NCBI GenBank assembly: GCA_036345935.2 | Contig: JADWOT020001210.1 | Coordinates: 1 to 64,000 of the forward strand | Source: Taenia hydatigena | Taxonomy: Eukaryota > Platyhelminthes > Cestoda > Cyclophyllidea > Taeniidae | DNA length: 64,000 nucleotides | Direction of reading: 5' to 3' | Shown here: positions 49,880-61,949 of the stretch, in pieces | Layout: every line of letters starts with the position of its first letter | Numbering within the stretch: the stretch's first letter is position 1 | Notes under the pieces: generated by a model | The model's input: only the letters and a program-made list of their open reading frames with translations | Told to the model about the DNA's origin: nothing | The model's database searches: none | Made by a program: the position numbers and the translations under genes

Positions 49880-52800
49880 TGCCTCATTGACAGAGGGTTC
49901 CATTTCGTCATTTGGTGGTGCAACCTGCTTAGATAGATTTATACTTTGCCTATAAAGCGAGAAAGGGTCAAAGCCTGATTTAATAAAATTGCATACCCTT
50001 TTTAATTGGGATATGATCATATTAGCGCACGAGAAATACATCTTGCTACTTAGACAGCGGTGAAGAACGAATAATTTTCGCAACAGAGATGTTCCCAAAA
50101 AACTACATCACTTTCGCCTGAACGATTAGTGCGACCATTATGCCAATCAAATACATTAAATTAATAATAACATGATTTAATTAAAGGTGTACAGGTAACA
50201 ATTATTTTCAACATCCTAAAAGCCAGATACTGCGATAAGAGGATGGAAAATTTAGGAAGTAACATTAACATTGCGATTTCGCACGCGAGGAATCAGACGG
50301 TTTTGATGCGATTTGCAACATATAATTCTATTTAATCGCCCAGTTGCAATTAGATTACCATAAAAATCAAACGGGAAGAATGCACTATGTTGTTTGGACG
50401 CGACAAGGGAAATGAAACAGCAGATCCTGACATTTTAGCAAAATTTCTAATGAAAGAAGATAGGGATTAAATGTTTACAAAGATCCATTCAAAAGTCGAA
50501 CAGGAAACAATTTACAACCAGCCATATTTTTGTGGTAGTTTGATTCCGCATTGAGGGCATCAACTCCTCGTTTGAACTGAGCATTGTTATCAACATGTGC
50601 TAGCTTCGCATGCTTAACTACTCTTTCATCACAACTGGCAAGAGAGAAGCTCCTATCCCTGAAGATCTCAGTAAGTTTTCGGCGGTCATTTTCATTAATA
50701 TGGAAGCTAGAATAAGCCGAAACACGTCGAGATTTTTAAAAATCGAAATTTAAAGTATAACGACTCAAGGAAATGTAAAGGAAAGCATTAATAAGTTTAT
50801 TCAAGAACTTCATTCTAGGCAAAATCGATTATAAAAAATTTGCATTCTGACAACAGCGGTAATGAAAACGTAATATCGTTCAATTTGTGATCGGCTTTCT
50901 CAAAACTTTGCCACATAACTAAATCTAACAATTGAGAGTGAAGTTAAAATGATAAAATCAAAGGCTTTGAATCCCACTGAGTGCCAAGCAATAGCGACAC
51001 CAGAGCTCGGGTTCTGCACCAGATGCTGAATGGAGTCATACTTAAAACAGCCTTGCTAAACACTTTTTCTTGCAAACAGGATCTTTTTAATTATTCTTGG
51101 TCTATTAGGCCTTTATGAACAGGTTTTCGTTTTTCATCTAATGGTTATTTGTGCGTTGGAAAAGGCGACTTATCCATCCTAAATTCGTAGTTCACATTGC
51201 GTGGACCTCATTTTATGTCCAATTTGTTCCATTTATTTGCTTCAGCTATTATAGCTGTTTGTAAATGCATTAGGTTGTTGATACTATGGAATGTTTTGCT
51301 GTACAAAATGTTTGTCTTAATCCTTAACCTATGTCTGTTCTTCCTTTGTGGGTCTTTAGTATGTCATCCCGTCACGTTGTCAAGGCCATAACGACAATTA
51401 TAATGCTCAGCACAGTGTTGAGCAAACATGATCTTCGTATCTTTGCGTGACTTGCGCAATATTGGTCCGAATCCTGATAATATGCGCAGCGAATTCACTA
51501 TCCTTGAAAGCAAATGAAGGCATAATACTAGGACAGAATATGTATTCAGTAAAGAGAGGAAATGGGACCGCTGTCACGGTCCGGAAGCCAGCCCACGCAG
51601 CTAGGGCAACGCGGCCACCTAAGTCACTGGAACCAGGGGCAACAGTTATAACAAACAAAATAACACAAAGTGTACTTCCTTTTTGCACTACGCGAGATGC
51701 GCATTTCTGCTGAAACTTTTTTTGTATTCGCATACTTACATAACATTACTCTCAAGTTGTATTGTTCTACAACTATTCCTTGGCTTATAGGCTCCTTAAG
51801 ACCGCAAAATCTTAATGTAATAAAATCGTTTGCCTTTTCTGGCAAAAACCAGCCAATTAAATTAGACCGCACCATCCAAAGCGCTAGTTTTGTGTTTTTC
51901 AATAGCTTTATCAGTTGCTAAAATGCTGAAATAATAAAGCATTTTAATATTTATGGTCTTGGAAAATTTAAGAATCGTTTTAATAAAGCCCTGCTTGAAC
52001 CAAATATTAATCTTTCGGCATGAGTCAAGTAAGGAAGTTCAGGCACGGCATGAAAATACACATCTAAACTATTCTGTGTCCCGTGCTTTATTTAAATGCT
52101 TCCATAATTTCGAAGCATGCCCACTGCTGTCATAGGTAGGGTAGCACTAATTTTAGCAGCGTTTTTATCTAAATTTCTTCGTTGCTCAAACCCTTAAATT
52201 CTGCCAATTTTCGTTCTTCAATTTGTAATCTAAAGTATCAAGACAATGTTTGCGTGCAGGCATACCCTAAAAAAGGAATCTAATTTCGCTACTAGGTTGG
52301 GGATAATTAATGTTTATCCCCAGGGTGTTTAGTCTATGGTCGTGATGCTACACCCGATTAAGAATTACAAACTTTGTAGATCTTGTAGAGGAGGCCGAAA
52401 TACGACGATGAAGATGTTCCAGATTGTGATCTCAATTATCTCTTCCTCTCTGTGGTGTTTATTTACGACGCCGACTTGATGAAATCAGGGTGTTTGTTCA
52501 CTATGGCCCGGTTGGTTTGACGCCATCACCAATGTCTCACTATTTAAAGGAGATTTAAACTCAGTGCCCTTAAATTATGCCTCTTTCCGTTATGCCTAGA
52601 GATTCGACGAGCAACCTTTCCTTTAACCCGCATGCTTTGAGATAGCTTTTACTAAATTATGCAAGTTATAGGTAAACTAAAGAGATGTCAATGTAGCTTG
52701 CTTATTGACTCTGGCGCAGCCAAATCAGAAGTATTCTTTCAAGTATTCTCTGCCCCATTCCGCAGGGTTAGGGAAGGAAAAGATATTCAGAGACGACAAC

Positions 52801-55800
52801 GCTGAATGTCCGCATGGGCAAAGAAATCCAAGAAATGGAAAATATTTTCCTGTAGAGACTTGGGACGTGATACTTGGTGCTGCTTCTTCATCTAACAACA
52901 GTCGTCCTAAATCGTTTTTATCCATATAGGTATTGAAGCCAAGACAGCTGCTTAGCTACCAAAAGCAGGCCCAAATGATATCTGCATTACCCTTTTCGAA
53001 GCCGCATTTAGTTGTCTATGCCACCGTTAACCTTTCCGATTGCTCTAATTTATATAAGGTAGGTATCAGTGACTGCGCATTGACTGTAGGGAGCTGAATG
53101 CAGTAAAAAGGAAGAGCACTTAATCGGTACCTTAAACAAACGATTTTTTAGGCATCCTACATGTCTCGAATTGAACGCTGTTATGTGGACGCGGTGGGAG
53201 CAAAAATTACCAGTTACATGCCGTGTGCTTTTTCTTTGCCATTTATTATAACTACTAACGAAGTAACGCAAATCACGAAAACGAATGATTAATGAAAAAT
53301 AGTTGGTTTCGTCGAAGATGCAATTATTACGTACGTAAGTTATCAACTTTTTGTCATTAATAGCACTGATTCTTACCTAACGATGGTAAAGTAGGGAAAA
53401 ACAGGTACTGAGCGATAGAAGAACGCTAAAATAGTGCGGCAGTATTAGCCAGCTAACTTGCCCAAATGTAGTCGCTGATAGCAAGGTTTTATGAACTAGA
53501 CACTTGATAATGATAGCATCAGCTCTGACACTTTGATACTTGTAGTTAATGCGCGTAGAATATTTCCATTAAATTTGAGGGGATTCGAGATTGCCCAAAC
53601 TTGATTGGCGTTCTCCATCGTGTCAGTATCCTAGTTTGTATTCAAAATTTTTAGGCGTTGGTTGACAACATATTCCAATAAATTACTAAGCAGACAAAAA
53701 ATAACAAGTTTGCGATATGGAATGTGCTTGAATTTCATAAAATCGTCAACGGTGCGCATAATAGGGCAATTCTTATGCATTAAATATTAATGAAATAATA
53801 AATTGCATGCGTACGTGCACTTTCGCTTTTCGTTTACTACATAAACAATTTTACTTGTCTGCTTACGTGCGTTGATCAAAAATTAGCTTTAGTCGTTCCT
53901 TTTCAACTTTTATCGAAAAGACAACCATTTTGCAGGCAAATTTTTCGAAGAATTTGCCGCCTTAGTGTTAACTTGATTGTCTGCATATGGGCGATTATGG
54001 AGGTCTGAGGTATGATATCCGCGCACTGCTTTGCCGTGATGTTCTGCATCCTTTTGGAAATAAAACATAATTGACTCCTGCACTTCACCCTCCTAGTGAT
54101 TTCAACTAGTATAGTTTTCAATGTAAAGTGGGAATGCTGAGCAACAAACAACGCATTTATTCCCTGAAATAACCACCTCTTTAGTTCCGTATTTACTTAT
54201 TTGTTGCCTTGTTTTTGCAGCGCCAAATTATTAATGCTCCAAGATCAGCCTGATCTTCAGCCTAAGCGGCATTCTATGAGGTATCAATACGGTGGAGCCG
54301 TGCTAAGGCGACCCCTCTCCTCTTCACCATCAGTGCGCACATGAAACTGCTCTATCCGATCCGCGAGAATCACGCAATTTCGTAGATATTGTACCTGTCG
54401 ACTCGGTTTTAATTCATCATTGCTACCAGCAAAGTTTAGGTAGAATTTCATACACGATGAAAAGGTTGGGAACACCTTTCACTCTTCTCCTCCTTGCCCT
54501 TTCCAAAGGTGTTTGAAATGCTCAATTTCTTAGTTTGATTTGCTTTCCAGCTCTTAGGAGTTTGCGAACTACATGATGTGAACAAACCATGTCCTCACGG
54601 GTCCTCACCTCAGCTCAGTGTGAACATGTTGCAAAATAATTCGCTTCACCAACCATCCAGTTAGATGACTTGGTTGGCGCCTTTATGAATGCTCCCTAGG
54701 CTGAAAGCTTAATCCTCGCATCATTACTACCATTGGCTGCTTGATGTAGAGCTACTACGCGATGTAGTCTCGTGCCAATTACCAACGTAAGTCCCATCAC
54801 AGTGACAGCAGCGAAGGCATAAATCAGATTGAAAAACCCTCAAATTAAGAAGCGCTGCCATGTATCATGCATGTGAGTCTGTATTTCTTGCATTTCGTCG
54901 GTATTGGAAAGAGCACAGCACTTCATCCACGAAGAACGAGGATAAAAGGGAAGAACTGCGAGAACAATCTTGAATAGTTCAATATTAATAGTGACCTATG
55001 TTGCATATTTTAAATAAATTTTTCATTTCAGGCTCCTTTAGCAGGGCTAGCTTTAATTACAATCACTACTTTTTGGTCCATAAAGCACTAGTGTATTTTA
55101 TAGCACCACTAATATGGTGCACTGCATGGCACACGAATACCAAAAGCCTAAAAATGCGACGCACTGAATAACCTCAGCACTAATAAGCTCATTTTGATTT
55201 GGCAAAGAGCATGGCTTGACTGAGAGCTGCTGATATTTAAACCATTTTGCATCAAGTCCAAAGGGAATAAATACCTCTTGTTTGCCTTCGGGTCCTCAAA
55301 ACAGGCAGATACTGTGAGAAAAGCATTGGAAAACGGAAGTGAAGTAAAGGAATGTATCAGCGAGAGAACAAAAATGACCCACAAGTACATAACCACCCCT
55401 TGACTTACCCATGATCAGGGCATGGATTTGCGTCAAAGGCATTTGCACAAACAAAAATACTGCTTTTCATCACTCACAAAAGTGTGAATAATTAAAATGG
55501 TTCCCAAAACAAATTCAGCATCCATTGTTTTGAAGTAACATAAGTAAATTAGCCTTGAAGAAATCCACTTTCTTAATAAACAACGAATCCTCATATCATA
55601 TACGCGTGGTGGCCTTTAGAAAAAGAAGTACCTGCACGTCATATGTAAATGAGAAACTGGGAAGAAGGGCCGCTGGAAGATTGTGCCAATAAGTGCAGGA
55701 ACAGCGATTCCAAACAACTAACTAAAGAGTCCCGAATTCCCTAGAATGCTACCTAAGTCAACCATGGGCTACTTAATGGAACTCGGGCTCAGTTAGTTTT

Positions 55801-55890
55801 GAGTCCTGGAGCTTTAGCAGCTAAAGCGGATGTCATGCCCTAAATCGTCGAAATTTGTATTCACTAATAAGTCAGCAACTGCGATTTAAA
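49880..55890. other. no supported gene
   Basis: AT-rich, with short frames only. At 51207 a TGTCCAATTTGT and at 51290 a GGAATGTTTTGCTG resemble family exons 2 and 4, but they are only about 80 bp apart with no exon 3 between and a stop soon after the Cys pair. Confidence 0.4.
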
Positions 55891-56079
55891 GGATTATATG
55901 CAGCTGTTCTTTGGCCACTACGTTGTTCTTATTTGCTGCTCGACAGCCCAAACGAATTCAGGTAGCAGTCCTTTTCAGTGCTCTCCAGCAGAGTCACGGA
56001 GTTGCCAATCGCAAGAGCGCCCACAAAAGAACAACATATCACAGGTAAACACTAGCGAAGAAGCAAAAGTAGGTGAGAT

Positions 56080-56175
56080 GCAAAGCTGGTACACGCTGGT
56101 TGGTGCAGCTCAGAAGTCTAGGCGTATAATTCGCGTTTCAGTGGTCAAGGTTCCGGGTTCGAATTTTAGTCGAGG
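56080..56175 (+). repeat. tRNA-derived SINE-like sequence
   Basis: GGTGCAGCTCAGAAGTCTAG resembles a Pol III A box. About 45 nt later GGTTCCGGGTTCGAAT gives a good B box and T-loop. The spacing is that of a tRNA gene, but acceptor-stem pairing is not evident. Shares the GGTCAAGG...CCGG...TTCGAAT core with 20.97 kb. A SINE head or tRNA pseudogene. Confidence 0.45.
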
Positions 56176-56199
56176 TCGGTCCGCTATGCGATGTATTAC

Positions 56200-56895
56200 G
56201 CGGTGAGATGCTCTCCAGTGTGAATAAGGTGAGTGTGACGCTCCCTCTTACAAGTGGTAAGGTTGAGGTAATATTGCGGTGTACGGCGTTATGTAGTCGT
56301 TTGATAAGACAGGATAGAAAAGAATGGGTACGATATAGGTTGACGACAGGGGTAGATATCGTGAATGTTGCTCCGCTAAAGCCGAGCAGAATCCACGATT
56401 TGAGCTTTAGTTGGGGTAAGTGGAAGAAGTTGATTACACCAGCAAGCCAGCCTTACCGATCAATTCTTATCTTCTTGAAAATTAAGGTGTAGTAGTGTAG
56501 GCTTGAAAAATAGCTATTGATTAAAATGGTGGCATCACAACTTGTGTATCGTATAAAACCTGTCTATCTAACATTACAGGTGGCTAGGTACAAATATTCA
56601 AGGGACTAAGATCTAATGTCGCGGTTTCGGAATTGATGATTATCACAGACATCCTTGCGCATACGTGAACCTTCAATAAGCTAAATCGATAAATCACGGC
56701 CCCTTTATTTCATGACGATCCTTCGTAAATTAGCATACATTCTATTTCATACTAGCGAGCATAAAGACTTAGAGCGTTTAAAATAACAAAACTGCACCAT
56801 AACGTAGCCCTAGCGATTGAGATTCACTGCCAACAGCTATCACGCTACTAAAGTTTTTAACAAATTATGCGACTTATGCTCCTCTGTGTTTTAGT
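56200..56895. other. no supported gene
   Basis: A 94-codon frame at 56208-56492 follows the SINE-like piece without a recognisable domain. The rest is AT-rich upstream flank of copy 4. Confidence 0.4.
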
Positions 56896-56903
56896 TATGT
56901 GAA

Positions 56904-56927
56904 AGGCTAAGAACAAATTCAGCTGGC
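56904..56927 (+). promoter_or_regulatory. conserved upstream block of copy 4
   Basis: AGGCTAAGAACAAATTCAGC starts 98 bp before the start codon. It differs from the copy 3 block mostly by transitions. Confidence 0.5.
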
Positions 56928-57001
56928 GCCTTAGCCTTGCATTATACGTACTTTGGGCTCTATTACAAAGCGTTGCGTATCTCATCTTCATCTCCCTTAA
57001 A

Positions 57002-57937
57002 ATGGATAACTGTAGATGTAGAATTTGCTACGCTCAATTCAGGACCACCAACTCGCTTGAAGCACATATGTTTCGAGAGCATCATGGCAGGTGCCCTTTT
57101 AGTTTTAAGCTGTGCATTCATTTTTGCTTCAGCAAAATTGAGTAAAGTGTGTGCAACTTAATTAATGACGTATATTTAAAGGAATTTTAAATTTGGATGC
57201 CAATTGATGAGCCGTATTAAGCATACTGACCGTTTTTTTGATCCGAATGACACCATCTTATCTGACTAGGGATTAAATTAAGCTGATCTCGATTTGTTTT
57301 TAGGTCACTGTGCTCTACCACCTCATTAACTACCAGCACAACTTGAGCACCGTTTTTTGCTTAATTCACATTTCAGCTGACTTGAATGTACATTGTCCAG
57401 TTTGCCCAATGAAGTGCAGAACCATTGCAACGATCTTACAGCATCAAAAAGGTAAAGACTTCTGCGAAATATCTCCTTTATTCTTGTTCAATATCCTTTT
57501 GCAAAAGCACCTTCTTTTGAACTTAAAAATAGCCTCGAATCACAACACGTGCTGTGTGTGCTATGAACCATTTACTCAATTTAAGGAATACAGCAGCCAC
57601 TTTATCGCAGCACACATGTGTGAGTTTGCGTCTGTCTAATTCTAATTATATCTGGTGTGCTCTGACTTTTTTAATGGTTCAAACATTTTCTGCGAACAAC
57701 CCACAACTCCATGCCTTATTGTACCATGCTGCAGCTCGAAAAACGGCGGATTCAGAAACATGTCTTTACTGCACAGAAGGTAACGCAGGATATCTGACGT
57801 TGGAGGAACTGCAAGAACATTTGCGCTCACGTCACTTATGTGAGTATTTCCTCGTCCATCAGGCGCATTTTATATGGTTATAGTTTCACCTCAGTCTATT
57901 CCGATTTGCAGACTTGTACGACGTTTTCTTTGGGTAG
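57002..57937 (+). CDS. mini C2H2 zinc-finger gene, copy 4
   Basis: Spliced model: exon 1 57002-57086, exon 2 57377-57451, exon 3 57533-57619, exon 4 57735-57839, exon 5 57912 to stop TAG 57935-57937, giving 125 aa. Donors are GCAGGT (a GC-AG intron), GTAAAG, GTGAGT and GTGAGT, all phase 1. Using the nearby GT at 57091 instead would break the phase. Finger 1 is C-x2-C-x12-H-x4-H; finger 2 is C-x2-C-x12-H-x5-H, its last His coming from exon 3; finger 3 is standard; finger 4 is C-x2-C-x15-H-x4-H with a longer Cys-His spacer. AATAAA at 57946-57951 could be a poly(A) signal. No lesion seen in exons 1-4. The frame upstream of the ATG is also open and hydrophobic, so an upstream start cannot be excluded. 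Function unknown. Confidence 0.72.
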
Positions 57938-57971
57938 AGTGCGGCAATAAACTACCACGCCGGCAAGACTT
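57912..57971 (+). other. exon 5 of copy 4, full 60-nt extent
   Basis: Bounded by GATTTGCAG and GACTT|GTGAGT. Phase 1 at both ends. The frame is open on both sides of the TAG at 57935. Confidence 0.45.
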
Positions 57972-58700
57972 GTGAGTTTTCTGCAAGCCCTATGTCATTT
58001 CCATGCTTTCGTGTTACAAATGTTGACCTCATAGGGTAAGGGCATCCAATGAGTAGAGATTGCAGTTGTTTTACTGAAATGGAACCAAAGAAGCACCGAT
58101 GTGAAAGGCTCTGCCTGTGCATAATTAGCTGAGGATTGTTTGTTGAGATGATAAGGCAAACGTTGTGCTCTGGACCGGGTCAGATCGCATCGGCACATTT
58201 AGGGTTCATGGGCGGCTGTATGCTAATGTCAAACCAATGCTTGTGCGCGGCTTTACGAGCAACCAAATTTTAAATGGATTATAGCGTAGAACAAACGTGA
58301 TAACCATGCGTTTGTTTACCCGTAATACAGGAACTACCGACGAGCTGCTCCAACTCACTTCCATGGATATATATTTTGCTATGTGCTATAAGAACAAAAG
58401 TGCGTTTAATATAAAAGAGGGTCACGCACTTACTGTCTTCTTCTATTCAAAACCTCGTTGCTGCCTCAGAACACTTAACGGCAAAACATAGGGGAACAAA
58501 GGGAGTAGCCAAAAATCGAGTAACAGTGGAGTGAGCACAGCGTAGGCGATACAAATGTTTGTATATTCATAGCTCCATTTAAATTTTGAGTGGTGTACAC
58601 GAGAGAGCTGCCAGTTTTACGGGTATCATTTCGGAGGCAAAAGCAGTTGCATATTAGAGCGAAGTTGGACATTTGTCCTTTAACAAAAAGGGACCTTTCT

Positions 58701-58810
58701 GCAAAGGTTTTACCGGATTTTTGATCAAAACACGATTCGCACTATTTATGTTTGCTGGCATACTTCGCCGTGATCATTAGTATTACAGTTACGAGTTGTC
58801 GAATTAATGG
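58701..58810 (+). repeat. 3' flank of duplicated unit, copy 4
   Basis: GGTTTTACCGGATTTTTGAT and following bases match 12871-12920 behind copy 1. About 20 bp on, GTGATCATTAGTATTAC weakly matches the downstream block of the other copies. It lies about 350 bp further from the gene than in the other copies. Confidence 0.4.
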
Positions 58811-58814
58811 CCCT

Positions 58815-61595
58815 ACGGTTTATTGACGTCCAAAAGGTCATTAGGGAACTCTCCACCACCTAAGAAAGCCTATGAGGTAATTTACAGTAGCTACCTTTGC
58901 ATATTGTGACAGTCATATTTGCGTAATGCTGTCTCTGAAGGCCTTCCAATCATATACTTTAGTAAGAAAGTAAAAATTGCCGTTGGATAGCGCGTGCTAT
59001 CACTTGGTAGTTATGAATAAGCGTGCAGAAGAGGAAGATGGCAAGTTGGATGTAGAGATTGAACAGAGGGATTAGGGGTAATTGCTGACCACGAGAATAA
59101 CTGTTAAAAGTAATCAGCTGCCAAAAAACGTGCTAAATAAAACTCATTGTAAGGATAGAAAAAGGGAAGAAGGCAAACAATTAAATCAGGCTGATGGAAA
59201 AATAAAGCCGCTGGAATAGAAAATTACCTTGCACATTTATTGGCCCCGTGCACTTAATCGGGAGGGGAGCAGTGCAAAATTGTAGCGCTGGCAATTAAAA
59301 GCTTAAATTTATCATATTTTTGATGTTTAGCTCTTGTACTAGCAAATTCTTCCTGAGTAATAATTGCAATTAGAGCTGATACGGCAACCTGGATTGTGAT
59401 ATCAGTGGCTGTTTTATATCAGCGTTTGTCGTTCCTTAGGCATGGTTCAAGTCATTCACATTTATACAAATGATCTATTAGCATTTTAGCGTTAATTTTA
59501 CTTTATCAGACTTTCTTTGAGCAAATAAGATTGCTAGCACTGGGCATTCTAGGCTGTAGAGATGGAGAAGCTGCAAATACCATATTGCACAAAGACATTG
59601 GCATATGTCAAGAATTGAGGTAGAATTTTACACTCGGACTTGAAGTGCAATTTTAAGCATTTACGATTCGAATGGTAATGAGTTGATGGAGTCAGGACTC
59701 CTCATTCTAACCCACTTTTATTTTGGTCGCATAAAAGCTGGTAGACTAAAATTGCAGCCATTATGTTAAAACGCTATCAACTGTAGCATTGCATTCACAT
59801 CTGAGAGACAGTAATGCTTGACAATAATGCCAAACACCGACTTTTCCAACAGCTGGTTCTGAATATAGCGGATAAAAGACTCATAATAAGCAGCGAAGGA
59901 CATGCACCCAAATGCGCTTGCAAAGAGGGTGATAAAAGAGAGAGAGTGAGTAGCACTGATCTCATTCGTACAATTTGAAGATCGTGGGTGACTTTGGAAG
60001 CCGGCGTCGTAGAGATTTGCATTTATCTTTGCTTCACTAAAGCGTCTAATAGTTTAGTTAACAATGGTGATAAAATTCGTCTCCAAAATAAGGCAGCTGC
60101 TAACACACGCAGTGTCTACTGAGAGCTAATTTTATTACGCTCTATTACATAGATAATGCGGAGCTGTCCCCTCTTTGGCCAAGTAACGCACCGAATGTTA
60201 GTGGGGAGGTAGAACTGCGCATTGTGCTCAGTTCTCCACACAAAAGGACAGAACACGTGCTAAACTTTATAGTAACGAGTTCTGGGGCCTGACACTTTTT
60301 ACTTAGAAGTACAGATAAAAGGTGCACTAACTGCGAGAACATTCACCTATCCTTGTGCATAGCAGTGCTTTTGTAGATGACTTTGTTAAACCAAAGACTG
60401 CACCGCCAGCCATGAGATTCTATTCTATTCCGTGGGCCTTGCATGCCGCATACATGAGAGAGGTTTGAGCAAATTTATAAGCTTTGGTTAAAGCAGGCTT
60501 TTTACAGCAAAACTATGTATAGGAGTATAAAAATTCGAAACTTAAACCCTTTAAAAACTGCCCCAATTTGACTGAGGGTAAGTCGGAGTGATTATTTGGT
60601 AGTTTAATATTCAGACGACTGTCCGCAGAAGCTCTGATCTTCTATCATCAGTGCGGAAAAAATAGAAACCCCGCATTATTCATTTGGCTTCCTATGTCGA
60701 CAATAAGCGTGGGGAAGATGAATGACAGCAAGAACTTTTTCTGAAAAACCTAACCTGCTATTCTTGATACCAATAATCTCAATTTATTAGGCCCCAACAT
60801 CCCGCGTGTGGGCTTGTTATGCACTTGTATCTTGACGCCCTGATGATACGAGGATCTGAGATCCTAAACTTTGCTCCTTTTATGCTGATGGATGAGAATC
60901 GCCCCACCACTCCTTTTGATTATGTGTGCAATGTACAAAATGGACGTCATTAACAGGAGGTGGATAGATGTTCATCAAAAGCTGTCCACCTGTACGGCAT
61001 CAATAGTGTTCCACCTAAGCTCAATCCGGCAGCGAAAAGTCTTTAGTGTTCCAAATCTTGATCCTTCCAAAATGATTGCCGGGTATCAAAGTACTCCCTG
61101 AGTGGAAAGCGATTACGCTTAGCCAAAAATACTTTTAATTATTCTTTTAATTATAAAATATAGCTATATGTTCGGGCTCCGTCTGTTATTACAAACAATT
61201 CATTCATGCCGGGTTGACTCCACAAGGAATTATGCACTTATTCTGGCATGCATTTCTGACCTTATCTTTTTGGAGGATAAGGCAGACTGGTAAGGTTAAG
61301 AGGCAGGAAGTCGCGCTGCAAAAGGTGATAAAGAGATTATGATAAAACGTTAGGAAGGGGAAGGACGGAAACAACAAGCCTACGCACCTATAGCCTCTCA
61401 GTCCTACTCATAGGCTTGAAAACTTTATCTCTACACATCTCCTTGACCAGGTGATATACTGCTTTTAGCAGACAAGAAAGAACTATTTAGATTAACCATC
61501 AGATAAATCTACGTCTATCGAAATCGACTTGCATTGCGAAAGGCTTTGTCTTTCCTTTAGGCCACGCTAGTCAAGGAGCTTTATTTGAACTTCTA
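58815..61595. other. no supported gene
   Basis: No domain-bearing frame or clear repeat recognised on either strand. Confidence 0.45.
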
Positions 61596-61599
61596 GGTG

Positions 61600-61945
61600 C
61601 ATGCGTTTTGCATTCGCGTCCAGTTCTTCACAACGAATGGACTAACCTATTGAGAAATCCTCCTATTTGTGGCATCTAAGCAAGTAAAATGGTTATGATT
61701 GCGCTATCTTAGGGCACATTTCCTTCTCCAAATAAAAATTAACAGCCCAATTAACGTCTTTCATTAGAGAGACCTAGCGCAAACACATAGGACAATTGCG
61801 CCGCCTAAAGCATACCACTAGTTGTACCATCCTTGAGGAAAGATGATTTCGGGTTAAGGAATTTACCTCGCCACTAGAATGCTTTGCTGACATGGCACAG
61901 TTCGTTGCCACAGTCCATCACGGCGAATTGCGCTCACGTAAGATG
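61600..61945 (+). pseudogene. decayed copy D of the mini C2H2 gene family
   Basis: Exon 2 end is recognisable at GGCATCTAAG|CAAGTA (about 61680), with intron 2 resembling copy 2. Exon 3 survives as about 45 nt (61746-61790) ending AAACACATAG, where copy 3 has AAACACATGC|GTGAGT; the donor is GA. Exon 4 begins at GAATGCTTTGCTGACATGGC (61878) and ends TTGCGCTCACGT, identical to copy 4, followed by AAG. The first Cys pair of finger 4 is damaged by a small indel and a stop. Deletions and lost donors make this a pseudogene. Confidence 0.55.
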
Positions 61946-61949
61946 CATC

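Noticed and set aside
51200..51310. TGTCCAATTTGT and GGAATGTTTTGCTG resembling exons 2 and 4
   Set aside because: Only about 80 bp apart, no exon 3, immediate stop; likely chance in AT-rich sequence.
51407..51733. 108-codon minus-strand and 88-codon plus-strand overlapping frames
   Set aside because: No domain, mutual overlap and no splice context.
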